Position numbers and translations under genes: made by a program. The notes under the pieces are model-generated. The model worked only from the letters and a program-made list of their open reading frames with translations, made no database searches and was not told the origin of the DNA. From G965247265 sp965247265 (lineage in GTDB: Bacteria > Pseudomonadota > Gammaproteobacteria > UBA4575), in the NCBI GenBank assembly GCA_965247265.1, contig OZ252002.1, positions 2,666,001 to 2,730,000 of the forward strand: a stretch of 64,000 bases of DNA, given 5' to 3'. Within the stretch, counting starts at the first letter, position 1. Every line of letters begins with the position of its first letter. Shown piece after piece: positions 26,270-35,103 of the stretch.

Positions 26270-27601
26270 ATGGAAGCATTAAATTCAATACTAAGTGAAC
26301 TAAGTAGTTTCATATGGGGGCCCATAATGTTGGCCTTGCTACTCGGTGTGGGCGTTTATCTCACCCTTGGTTTACAACTAATGCCTTGGTTAAAAATTGG
26401 GCATGGCTTCAAATTGCTGTTTTCAGGTGATGCTGATAAAGACCAAGGTGATATTAGTCCATTTCAAGCATTAATGACTGCGCTATCAGCCACAATAGGT
26501 ACTGGAAATATTGCAGGTGTTGCTACCGCAATATTTCTGGGTGGGCCAGGAGCGATATTTTGGATGTGGATTACAGCGTTGTTTGGTATGGGTACCAAAT
26601 ATGGCGAGGCCGTGTTGGCTGTTAAATATAGAGAAGTCGATGAACAAGGAAGACGCGTTGGTGGGCCCATGTACTACATTAAAAATGGATTAGGCGATAA
26701 TTGGAAATGGTTGGGATTTTTGTTTGCATTGTTTGGGACAGTAGCTGCATTTGGTATTGGTAACATGGTGCAATCTAATTCTGTGGCGGACGCCCTCAAT
26801 TCAAATTTTAATATTAGTCCAACAATAACAGGTGTAGTTCTGGCGGTACTAGTTGGTTTAGTAATTTTAGGTGGTATTAAGAGAATTGGTGATGTTGCAG
26901 GAAAGCTTGTTCCTGTTATGGCAATTGCGTACATACTCGGTTCACTGATTGTCATAATATTAAACTATGGTCAGATCGGCGAGGCCTTCAAATTAATATT
27001 TTCAAGTGCATTTAGCGGTACAGCTGTAACAGGTGGCTTTGCTGGCGCTGCAGTATGGGCAGCAATTCGATTTGGTGTCGCACGAGGAGTTTTTTCAAAT
27101 GAGGCAGGTTTAGGCAGTGCGCCAATTGCTCATGCGGCTGCACAAACGAATGATCCGGTGCGTCAAGGCATGATTGGAATGCTAGGCACATTTATTGACA
27201 CAATTATTATATGCACCATGACTGCACTTGTAATAATTTTAACTGGTGCATGGACCAGCGGTGAAACGGGCGCATCACTTTCAACACTAGCTTACGGGCA
27301 AGGAATAGCGGGTGGAAATTACATTGTAACATTTGGGCTCGTAATCTTTGCCTTTACCACATTGCTAGGCTGGAGCTACTACGGTGAGCGCTGTGCAGAA
27401 TATATTTTTGGTGTAAAAGTCATTATTCCATATCGAGTATTATGGGTCATTGCAATTCTTATCGGTGCATTAATAAAGTTAAATATTGTTTGGCTACTTG
27501 CAGATGTTATGAATGGATTCATGGCAGTTCCAAACTTAATTGCACTTGCACTACTGAGCCCTGTAATATTCAAAATAACTAAGGAATATTTAAATAAATA
27601 G
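26270..27601 (+). CDS. alanine/glycine:cation symporter (AGCS family)
   Basis: 443 aa, about ten to eleven transmembrane helices. The family signatures are ALMTALSATIGTGNIAGVAT near residue 66, AVLAVKYREVDEQGR and GGPMYYIKNGLG. The C-terminal GVARGVFSNEAGLGSAPIAHA and LGWSYYGERCAEYIFG are also intact. Transport is sodium- or proton-coupled amino acid uptake. A strong AGGGAG site precedes the ATG. I looked for a glycine riboswitch in the 190-base leader and did not see one. Confidence 0.92.
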   Translation: MEALNSILSELSSFIWGPIMLALLLGVGVYLTLGLQLMPWLKIGHGFKLLFSGDADKDQGDISPFQALMTALSATIGTGNIAGVATAIFLGGPGAIFWMWITALFGMGTKYGEAVLAVKYREVDEQGRRVGGPMYYIKNGLGDNWKWLGFLFALFGTVAAFGIGNMVQSNSVADALNSNFNISPTITGVVLAVLVGLVILGGIKRIGDVAGKLVPVMAIAYILGSLIVIILNYGQIGEAFKLIFSSAFSGTAVTGGFAGAAVWAAIRFGVARGVFSNEAGLGSAPIAHAAAQTNDPVRQGMIGMLGTFIDTIIICTMTALVIILTGAWTSGETGASLSTLAYGQGIAGGNYIVTFGLVIFAFTTLLGWSYYGERCAEYIFGVKVIIPYRVLWVIAILIGALIKLNIVWLLADVMNGFMAVPNLIALALLSPVIFKITKEYLNK

Positions 27602-27654
27602 CATCTAAATTAAACAATCTGCACAACGGATAGAAATTTTGTTGCTAATAAAGC

Positions 27655-28482
27655 ATGGAAGCATCACAAGTCATTAAACGCGCGGTGAGCATCGCCCTTG
27701 AAGAAGACATTGGAGATGGCGATGTCACCGCTGCATCATTCGGTGTTAATCAAATTGCACATGCTAGTCTAATTTGTCGTGACGAAGCCGTGTTATGTGG
27801 CCAACATTGGTTTAATGAAACCTTTCAACAACTGGATTCTGAAATTAAAGTGGAATGGAATATTCAGGATGGTGATCAAATTGAAAAAAATTCTACTATT
27901 TGTCTCTTGCAAGGAAATGCACAAGCTATTCTTACAGGGGAACGAACCGCAATTAACTTTTTACAAACGCTATCTGCTACCGCAACACTAACCCGTACTT
28001 TTGTGAACCAAATTTCTGGTACAAGTGCGCAAATTTTAGATACTCGAAAAACACTACCAGGTATGCGTTATGCGCAAAAATTTGCGGTACTATGTGGCGG
28101 GGGTACAAACCATCGCATGGGCTTATATGATGCGATACTCATTAAAGAAAACCACATTACTGCAGCAGGTTCCATAAAAGTTGCTGTATCGATGGCTAAA
28201 GAAAAATTTCCTAATTTAAAGCTTGAAGTCGAAGTTGAATCAAACGATGAGCTTAAAGAAGCTATTGCTACCGAGGCAGACATAATATTGCTAGACAATT
28301 TCACTATGTCAGAATTACAAGCTGCTGTTAATTTAAATGATAATAGAAAAATACTCGAGGCTTCAGGAAATATTTCACTAGAAAATATTCGGGAAATAGC
28401 TAAAACAGGCGTTGATTATATTTCTATTGGCGCGATAACTAAAAATATAAGTGCGGTAGATTTTTCTATGCACATTGAATAA
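27655..28482 (+). CDS. nadC: nicotinate-nucleotide pyrophosphorylase
   Basis: 275 aa. Converts quinolinate and PRPP to nicotinate mononucleotide in de novo NAD synthesis. Motifs seen are ALEEDIGDGDVTAASF, the quinolinate-binding GERTAINFLQTLS, LDTRKTLPGMRYAQKFAVLC, GGGTNHRMGLYDAILIKENH, and VEVESNDELKEAI. Catalytic residues of the type II phosphoribosyltransferase fold appear complete. Convergent with mazG. Confidence 0.95.
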   Translation: MEASQVIKRAVSIALEEDIGDGDVTAASFGVNQIAHASLICRDEAVLCGQHWFNETFQQLDSEIKVEWNIQDGDQIEKNSTICLLQGNAQAILTGERTAINFLQTLSATATLTRTFVNQISGTSAQILDTRKTLPGMRYAQKFAVLCGGGTNHRMGLYDAILIKENHITAAGSIKVAVSMAKEKFPNLKLEVEVESNDELKEAIATEADIILLDNFTMSELQAAVNLNDNRKILEASGNISLENIREIAKTGVDYISIGAITKNISAVDFSMHIE

Positions 28483-28514
28483 TTTAAATTATTAAAAAAA
28501 ATGTGAACATTGCT

Positions 28515-29297
28515 TCATAAAAGCGCTTTTTTAGCATCTTTCCAATAATTTTCCAATTCATTTATAGTACAGTCATCAAATTGTTTGCTTTCTTTTTTTA
28601 ATTTATTTTCAATATATTTAAATCGACAAATAAACTTATTATTACTTTTTCTCAACGCGTCTTCCGAATTTATTTTTAAATGTAGACTAAGATTTACAAT
28701 TGAAAATAATACATCACCCAGCCCTTCTTCAAGTTTTTGTTCTTTTGAACCATCTGAAATTTCGGTTTTGAGCTCGTTAAGTTCTTCTTCCACTTTTAGC
28801 AATACATCTTCTGTATTACTCCAATCAAATCCAACTGTCGATGCACGTTTTTGTATCTTTTTGGCGCGAAGTAATTGGGGTAAAGCCATAGGGATATCAT
28901 TCATGATGCTGTCTGCTGTCATCATATATTTTTCTGCTCGTTCAATTTTCTTGATACTTTCCCAACTTACTGCAGATAATTCGGCCCCATCTTTTTCAAA
29001 CACATGAGGATGTCGGCGAACTAACTTGTCACATATACTTTTCGTAACATCATTAAAATCAAATAAATCTTGTTTTTTGGCTATTTGCGCGTAATACACA
29101 ATTTGCAAAAGCAAATCTCCTAGCTCATCTTGTAGTTGTGGAAAATCCTGTCGATCGATGGCATCGATAACTTCAAATACTTCTTCTACGGTATAAGGCG
29201 CAATAGATGAAAAAGCTTGTTTGAGGTCCCATGGACAACCATTTTCAGGGTCCCGTAACCTCTCCATGATATTTAATAGGCGCAATAATTGATCCAT
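28515..29297 (-). CDS. mazG: nucleoside triphosphate pyrophosphohydrolase
   Basis: 260 aa housecleaning enzyme with two tandem MazG domains. The N-terminal metal-binding helix motif is EEVFEVIDAIDRQDFPQLQD followed by ELGDLLLQIVYYAQIA. The second copy has EEELNELKTEI and EGLGDVLFSIVNLSLHL. The opening LRDPENGCPWDLKQAFSSIA is diagnostic. It hydrolyses aberrant or excess NTPs, and affects (p)ppGpp levels in E. coli. It ends with a single TGA, and reading through it would only produce antisense-of-nadC sequence. This supports TGA as a genuine stop in this genome. Confidence 0.94.
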   Translation of the reverse strand: MDQLLRLLNIMERLRDPENGCPWDLKQAFSSIAPYTVEEVFEVIDAIDRQDFPQLQDELGDLLLQIVYYAQIAKKQDLFDFNDVTKSICDKLVRRHPHVFEKDGAELSAVSWESIKKIERAEKYMMTADSIMNDIPMALPQLLRAKKIQKRASTVGFDWSNTEDVLLKVEEELNELKTEISDGSKEQKLEEGLGDVLFSIVNLSLHLKINSEDALRKSNNKFICRFKYIENKLKKESKQFDDCTINELENYWKDAKKALL

Positions 29298-29587
29298 GAT
29301 CAGTAAAATGTGTACTTTATAATTTCAATGAGTTTTAAATTTCTAAAAATTAGCTCTTAATTATCAACATCATAGGCATAAATCACGCCGAAACTACTGT
29401 CAATTCCAAAGTAATTAAGTTATTACTTATATACTAATATTGCATTATGTCAACTCCAGCTACTACACAAGCTAAATAAATAGTCTCTTTATATTTCAAT
29501 AATTTCCATTAACTTCTCAAACCATATTTTTTGTATAGTAATGTGAAATTTGTCATACTATTATCATGATTATTCAATGATAATTAA

Positions 29588-29809
29588 ATGACGCCACCGC
29601 TAAAGAAAAAGCCCCAAGATTCAGCACTGTTACAAATAAGAATTTCGCGTGACTTGCGTGATGAATTTATGCGCCAAGCTAAGTCTGAAGATGATAGCGC
29701 CTCAAGATTAATACGCCAGTGGATTCGACAGTATTTAAGTCAGGCTCACAAGAAAATTTGTTTAACACGTGACTCGCTCAATCGACAATCGAAATGGGGA
29801 CAACGTTAA
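29588..29809 (+). CDS. ribbon-helix-helix-like small protein
   Basis: 73 aa. The core ALLQIRISRDLRDEFMRQAK followed by DSASRLIRQWIRQYL has the beta-strand then two-helix layout of MetJ/Arc-type DNA-binding proteins. It is immediately upstream of the PAS-GGDEF-EAL gene, and may be co-transcribed. The DNA target is unknown. The ~290 bases to its left are AT-rich and show no gene. Confidence 0.6.
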   Translation: MTPPLKKKPQDSALLQIRISRDLRDEFMRQAKSEDDSASRLIRQWIRQYLSQAHKKICLTRDSLNRQSKWGQR

Positions 29810-29855
29810 AACCACTCGCAATCATGATGAAAACGAAGCAGAGGATACTAATGCT

Positions 29856-32358
29856 ATGGCAGTAAAAGTTTCCTTTGTCAATGTTGGTAAAGATTTGTGG
29901 ACATACATTTGTCGACATACTCCCCCTCCTCTCGCAATTTCAAATCTTGATAATGAACGACAACTGACGGGGATTCTTGTTGATGGTCGCATCGATAGCA
30001 GAGTGATTGTACTTGGTCATCACATGCACCAGCCTTTGAAAATTGCGAACTGGATTCAAGACCATGACCCGACAATCAAAATTTTTCTATTACGCAAGCC
30101 TGCTGATTTTGAAATATTAAAACAAACAATTGTCGATATGCCTGAGTTGACCCAAAAAATAGAGTTGTGGTCTACAGCAAATATTAAATTATTACCTGCT
30201 GCACTGAAAGAAGCCGTTGATATAATTAATAATAGAAAGATTGATAGCAATGTAGAGCTAGAAAATTTACCGCTAACAGAACACATTGAACTTACGTCAT
30301 TTTCTGAAGTCAATACAGAAAATAAGCTCGATACTATATTAGATGCAGCTTCCATTGGTCTTATTTGCATAGACGATGAAGATACTATTCTTGAAATTAA
30401 TACACCTGCTGCATTTATGTTAAATCTTGATGAACAAGATTCACTAGGAACACCGTTATCATTAATCTTTGAGCAAGCCGATTTAATTAAACTACATCAT
30501 ATTATTAACACATGTGATGACCTTGAAGAAGATATACCACATCAAATTAAATATATAGAAGCTAACGGCTCTTTAAAATATTTCCGGGTGTCTGCATTCA
30601 CAGAAGATACAAATGAAGATTATAAAATTAATTTAATTTTACAAGACGTAACAGAAAATTCGATTGCTGAAAGTAAGTTAGAACAAGAAAAACAACGAAA
30701 CCGTATTACGCTTAAATTATTAAATGATGGTGTCATCACTACAGATATGAATTGCAAAATTGAATCTATGAACCCTGTTGCAGAAGGACTTACTGGCTGG
30801 CCTAGCTATGAAGCAAAAGAACATCATCTTGATAACGTATTTAAACTCATAGATGCAAATACTAGGGAACGGAAAATAAATCTAGGCCTTGATTGCCTAA
30901 AGTCAAGCAAACCAATAGAAACACGAAACAACTTAATTTTTATTAGACAGATTTAATAATGAGCATCCGATAGAGCTATCCATTGCACCTAGCAGTTCTT
31001 TGAATATAGAAACTGGCGGTCTAGTGTTAATTTTTAAAGATACATCTGAAACAAAACGCTTAACACAAGAGATTACTCACCAAGCATCTCACGATGCACT
31101 GACTGGCTTATTAAATAGACAAGAATTTGAATTTCGATTAGAAAAAGCAATTGCTAGCGCGGCCACGCACGATGTGCAGCATGTATTGTGCTATCTAGAT
31201 TTAAATCAATTCAAAATTATTAATGCTCAGGCTGGCCATACTGCAGGTGATATTATACTTAAGAAAGCCGCTGAACATATGAAACAACATATGCGCAGCA
31301 TCGATATTTTCGCCAGACTTGGTGGTGATGAATTTAGCTTGCTCCTTGTTAACACCACCATTGAACATGCTCGTGTTATTGCACAAGAGCTAATAGATAC
31401 CATTAGAAACTCTACGTTTAAATGACGAGACCAACATTTTGAAATAGGTTTAAGTATTGGTCTTATTTCTATCGACAAACATTCACATGACCCTGCGCAT
31501 ATGCTAACTCGTGCAGAACTTGCATGCTTCACTGCCAAAGATCATGGCAGAAATAAAATGCATATTTATAGAAAAGAAGATGATGAACTAACCCGACGGC
31601 ATACAGAAATGATGAGGGCAGCAGGTGTAACAGGCGCATTACAAGAAATTCGTTTTAAAATATACTGTCAGCCAATTGTCGCATTGTCACCAAAAAATAA
31701 TGAATCTTTACATTATGAACTACTCATTCGCTTAACAGATCCTAAAGGCGATCTCATTATGCCAGCCAGCTTTATTCCTGCAGCTGAGCGCTACGGTCTA
31801 ATGTCGAGTATTGATCGCTGGGTAATTCAAACTGCATTTCACAGTTATGATGATATCTTTGGACAAGGTTCTGGTGTCCAAATTGCAATCAATCTATCTG
31901 GAAATTCTTTAAACGATGATAGGTTATTAGATTTCATTCAAAATGAAATTACCTCAACCTGCATTGAACCATCAAATGTTTGTTTCGAAATAACCGAAAC
32001 TGCCGCAATAAGTAATTTAGACCAAGTCAGTCAGCTAATTCTGGAACTTAAAAGAATTGGATGTAGATTTGCACTAGATGATTTTGGAAGTGGACTTTCA
32101 TCATTTGCATATTTGAAAAATTTGCCTGTTGATTATTTAAAAATTGATGGGAGTTTCGTTCACGACATGATTGATGACACCATCGATCATGCAATGGTTG
32201 AAGCAATTAACCAGGTTGGACACATCATGGGGATTGGCACAATTGCAGAATGTGCCGAAAGTGATGAAGTCGTAGAAATGCTACGTGAACTTGGTGTGGA
32301 TTATGCTCAGGGATATGCAATGGGTTCACCCATGCCTCTCGAGGGATTAAAACAGTAA
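29856..32358 (+). pseudogene. REC-like/PAS-GGDEF-EAL protein, frameshift plus in-frame UGA
   Basis: A c-di-GMP turnover protein of roughly 830 aa if restored. I prefer the ATG at 29856 (AGAGGA upstream) over a GTG at 29769 that overlaps the RHH gene. A receiver-like region (~1-150) and two PAS-like regions end at 30956. The frame continues as DRFNNEHPIELSIAP one base over, so an extra base lies near 30943-30949. The GGDEF domain has an intact ARLGGDEF and an RSID inhibitory site five residues before it. A TGA at 31423-31425 sits where the family has Trp (FK-stop-RDQHFEIGLSIGLI). The EAL domain (HYELLIRL, CFEITETAA, DDFGSGLSSFAYL) follows in the same frame. Alternatively, three separate polypeptides could be made from internal starts. 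Confidence 0.8.
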
Positions 32359-32369
32359 CCTATTACAGT

Positions 32370-33488
32370 ATGACCACAGCACCAATCATAAAAGAAGAAA
32401 TCATCACAGATGTTGATTCCTTGCGAAATAAGCTTGAATCTTTAGTTCAGGATGCACATCACAATGAAAAAACGTTACGAAAATTCCAAAGTTTAGAATT
32501 GCGGTTACTAAGTTGCAGCTCTTTAGCTGAGCTAATGCAACTAATCGTGCATAAGAGTAAATCTATATTTGGTTGGGATGTGTTAACAATAACACTATAT
32601 GACGAGCATCAAGAGATAAAAATACTACTCAAAGATACAGATGATGATACAAATAGGTACCCAGAATTAATTTTTATTCGCGATAATTTGCAACTAAAAA
32701 AGCTGTTCGGCCGATTTAAAAAGCCGCTTCTAGGCGCATTTGATATTGATAAACACGCAAACTTATTTTTAAGCGATAAAAGATCTCCGAGGAGTGTTGC
32801 ACTATTACCTTTATATCGAAACAGCAAATTACTTGGCTGTCTAAATTTAGGAAGTTACCAACATGAACGTTTTAATAAACGTGACGCAACTGATTTTTTG
32901 GAACACCTTGCTGCCATCTTAGCAACCTGCTTAGATACAACGATAGCACAAGAAAAACTTAAACAAGCAGGGTTAACAGATGCCTTAACAGGTGTGAATA
33001 ATAGAAGATTCTTTGATCAACGATTAAATGAAGAGATTTCTCGTGCGCAAAGATTAGAATCATCAGTGAGTTGCTTATTTATAGACATTGATCATTTTAA
33101 AATAGTAAATGACAGCTTTGGACACGAGACTGGAGATTCGGTGCTAAAAAAAGTTGCAGAGCTGATACGTGCCCAACTTCGAAATATTGATGTGGTAGCT
33201 CGTTATGGTGGCGAAGAATTTGCAGTATTATTAGAACAATCAGGCCAGGACTGGGCAAAGGAAGTAGCAGAACGAATTCAACAAAGCGTTTGCGATACAA
33301 CTTTTGTAGAGACCGAGGATGTAAAATGCTCTTTAACAGTTTCCATTGGTGTTTCAACACTTGAACACCCTAACAAAAAACAAAGTTCACATGAACTTGG
33401 AAAAGATCTATTGCGTAAAGCAGATAAGGCCCTATACCAAGCCAAACAAGATGGCCGTAATAAAGTAGTGCCCTACAGCGCTTTATAG
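32370..33488 (+). CDS. diguanylate cyclase with N-terminal DUF484/GAF-like domain
   Basis: 372 aa, intact. An N-terminal coiled coil and a DUF484/GAF-like sensor (about 40-205) with LELRLLSCSSLAELMQLIV and SVALLPLYRNSKLLGCLNLG precede a GGDEF domain. The domain begins DALTGVNNRRFFDQRL. The active site is ARYGGEEFAVLL, and the inhibitory RxxD site RNID stands five residues upstream, so product feedback is expected. The end ADKALYQAKQDGRNKV is standard. It follows the broken GGDEF-EAL gene by 11 bases and probably shares its transcript. It is the only intact c-di-GMP enzyme in the window. Confidence 0.92.
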   Translation: MTTAPIIKEEIITDVDSLRNKLESLVQDAHHNEKTLRKFQSLELRLLSCSSLAELMQLIVHKSKSIFGWDVLTITLYDEHQEIKILLKDTDDDTNRYPELIFIRDNLQLKKLFGRFKKPLLGAFDIDKHANLFLSDKRSPRSVALLPLYRNSKLLGCLNLGSYQHERFNKRDATDFLEHLAAILATCLDTTIAQEKLKQAGLTDALTGVNNRRFFDQRLNEEISRAQRLESSVSCLFIDIDHFKIVNDSFGHETGDSVLKKVAELIRAQLRNIDVVARYGGEEFAVLLEQSGQDWAKEVAERIQQSVCDTTFVETEDVKCSLTVSIGVSTLEHPNKKQSSHELGKDLLRKADKALYQAKQDGRNKVVPYSAL

Positions 33489-33495
33489 AATCCGA

Positions 33496-33819
33496 TTAAA
33501 ATTCTCCTAATGGCCTCTTAAACGTATAGCTCGCCGGCTCGTTTACTAGTTTTTCTCTCGCGTTTTTCTCATTCCCACCAAGTATACTAAACGGTAGTGA
33601 TACTACATATATTGTAGAACCAATAACTGTCGTGAGGAGCCCGATAGGCCTTGCAACCAATGCATCAGCAACCATCGCTTCACCGGACCCAGGCTCGCCT
33701 ATCCAATAACCATGATTGTGGCGACTGGAATGGAAGTATTCTTCGCTATAAGCATTTGCTGTAAAGAACAAGCAACTTAATAGCAACACAAAATGAGAGG
33801 CTATATTAAAATTAGACAT
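33496..33819 (-). CDS. small exported protein of unknown function
   Basis: 107 aa with a signal peptide ending near ...FFTANAYSEE. A hydrophobic region in the middle (ALVARPIGLLTTVIGSTIYV followed by VSLPFSILGGNE) may associate with the membrane. The end YTFKRPLGEF looks family-typical of small gammaproteobacterial envelope proteins of unknown role. A clear AGGAG site lies before the ATG. It is convergent with the diguanylate cyclase gene. Confidence 0.65.
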   Translation of the reverse strand: MSNFNIASHFVLLLSCLFFTANAYSEEYFHSSRHNHGYWIGEPGSGEAMVADALVARPIGLLTTVIGSTIYVVSLPFSILGGNEKNAREKLVNEPASYTFKRPLGEF

Positions 33820-34136
33820 ATTTAATCTCCTGAAAAATTCTTACCAAACACAGAAAGCACAAGAATTAATACTGCACTAAACAAATTGTTGCTGTATAAA
33901 TAGTTAATCTCAACAATCTATAGACAACTACTTTAAATTTAATACGTTATTATATCATTTGTTACTTAATGCAACGAAACATTGATATTTTCATTTATTT
34001 TAGCCGCTAATTTCTATTGCATATCCCCTTTAAATTATAAACCTTTTAAATAAAGTGAAATTATTAATGTGATCCGCTACTGCTTAACAATATTAAATAT
34101 AATTAATAATTATTCTTAACAACTTTTTGAACATGT
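33820..34136. other. AT-rich intergenic stretch upstream of the riboswitch
   Basis: About 317 bases, very AT-rich, with no supported coding frame. It presumably contains the promoter of the riboswitch transcript, but I cannot point to a clear -35/-10 pair. Confidence 0.3.
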
Positions 34137-34248
34137 GCCGGTACTTTGGAACGATAAAGGCAAACTCATTGAAAAATGAAGGCGCAAAGTTACCGATCTA
34201 AAGACGTTGTATAAATTTTACAGTGTCTATGATGGCGGAACTACCGGT
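34137..34248 (+). promoter_or_regulatory. cyclic-di-GMP (GEMM, type I) riboswitch
   Basis: The aptamer core is recognisable by sequence. GGCAAAC (34159-34165) opens a hairpin CATT-GAAA-AATG with a GNRA loop, then GGCGCAAAG, then CCGATCTAAAGAC. A distal stem GACGTTGTA/TTACAGTGTC leads to TATGATGG as the tetraloop-receptor side. The closing strands CCGGTA (34138-34143) and TACCGG (34242-34247) pair. This is the layout of GEMM-I aptamers that bind c-di-GMP. It lies 79 bases before the secreted-protein gene at 34328. Whether binding turns the gene on or off cannot be read directly. Confidence 0.78.
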
Positions 34249-34327
34249 TAAAGAAATAATGTAGAGAGTCTGCTTCCCTATATGCGCAATCTCACATTTC
34301 TGTGCACATCAATGACGGATATGTGGG

Positions 34328-34878
34328 ATGCAATATACTAGGGCAACACGTCAAGTAATTTTTTTTACACTTATTATTTCAAGCAATGGTTTATTCTGTT
34401 TTGCCAATGCTGCTTCGCAAGGTGAATTGGGTGAACGCTCAACTGCCTCAATCGAAATATCAGTTCATGTTAATCAAACGCTCACCTCAATTCATCCCGA
34501 ACAATTACTAGTAAATTCCACTACACCCATAACAATGCATGATTCACAACCATTTTGTATTGTGAATCAAGGCTATGGTCTTGAAGCATCGGTGCCATAT
34601 GATTTGAAAGTTGATGCTTTAAACATACAAACGATTAACGGTGCTCCGGCATACACTATATATATATAAAAGAAAATAAATTAAGTAATCAAAAACTTGC
34701 GCTTGCTACTGGACGTTCATTGACCAATCAAAGTGAGGTCACCTTCAGTGATGTTTTAAAAGATGAATGCGAAAAAAAGGGAATGATAATTGCGATTGAA
34801 CATACGCATCCTCATGCAAGCACGAATTCAGTCTTGGATAATCCTGGACTGCTCATACTACTTATCTCACCAATTTAA
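34328..34878 (+). pseudogene. secreted protein gene out of frame at a (TA)6 tract
   Basis: The first frame gives a signal peptide (FFTLIISSNGLFCFANAA) and a mature start GELGERSTASIEISVHVN, then stops at 34667-34669 in a TATATATATATA tract (34657-34668). Downstream, the next frame continues as KENKLSNQKLALATGRSLTN and runs to a TAA at 34876-34878. Removing one TA unit restores a ~183-aa protein. The mature beginning resembles exported proteins with a beta-rich repeat-free domain; I cannot name it. A dinucleotide tract at the exact break suggests slipped-strand switching, or a recent loss. It is under the c-di-GMP riboswitch. Confidence 0.7.
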
Positions 34879-35103
34879 TTCTCATTCTAAATAAACTCGC
34901 ATAACTAATTTTTTGCGAGAGTTGAGCCCTCTATTTTATATCTCTTTAGAGGTATAAGAGTAAATTCCTGGGAATAAACGATTCATCAAAGCTTATAAAT
35001 TCAAACTCTGTCTGTATAATCGAGCGCTCCGTTTCTCTACTCGGCGATACAAAAATAATTATGCCGATTCTCGAACTTTCACATATTAAACAAGGAATTA
35101 CAG

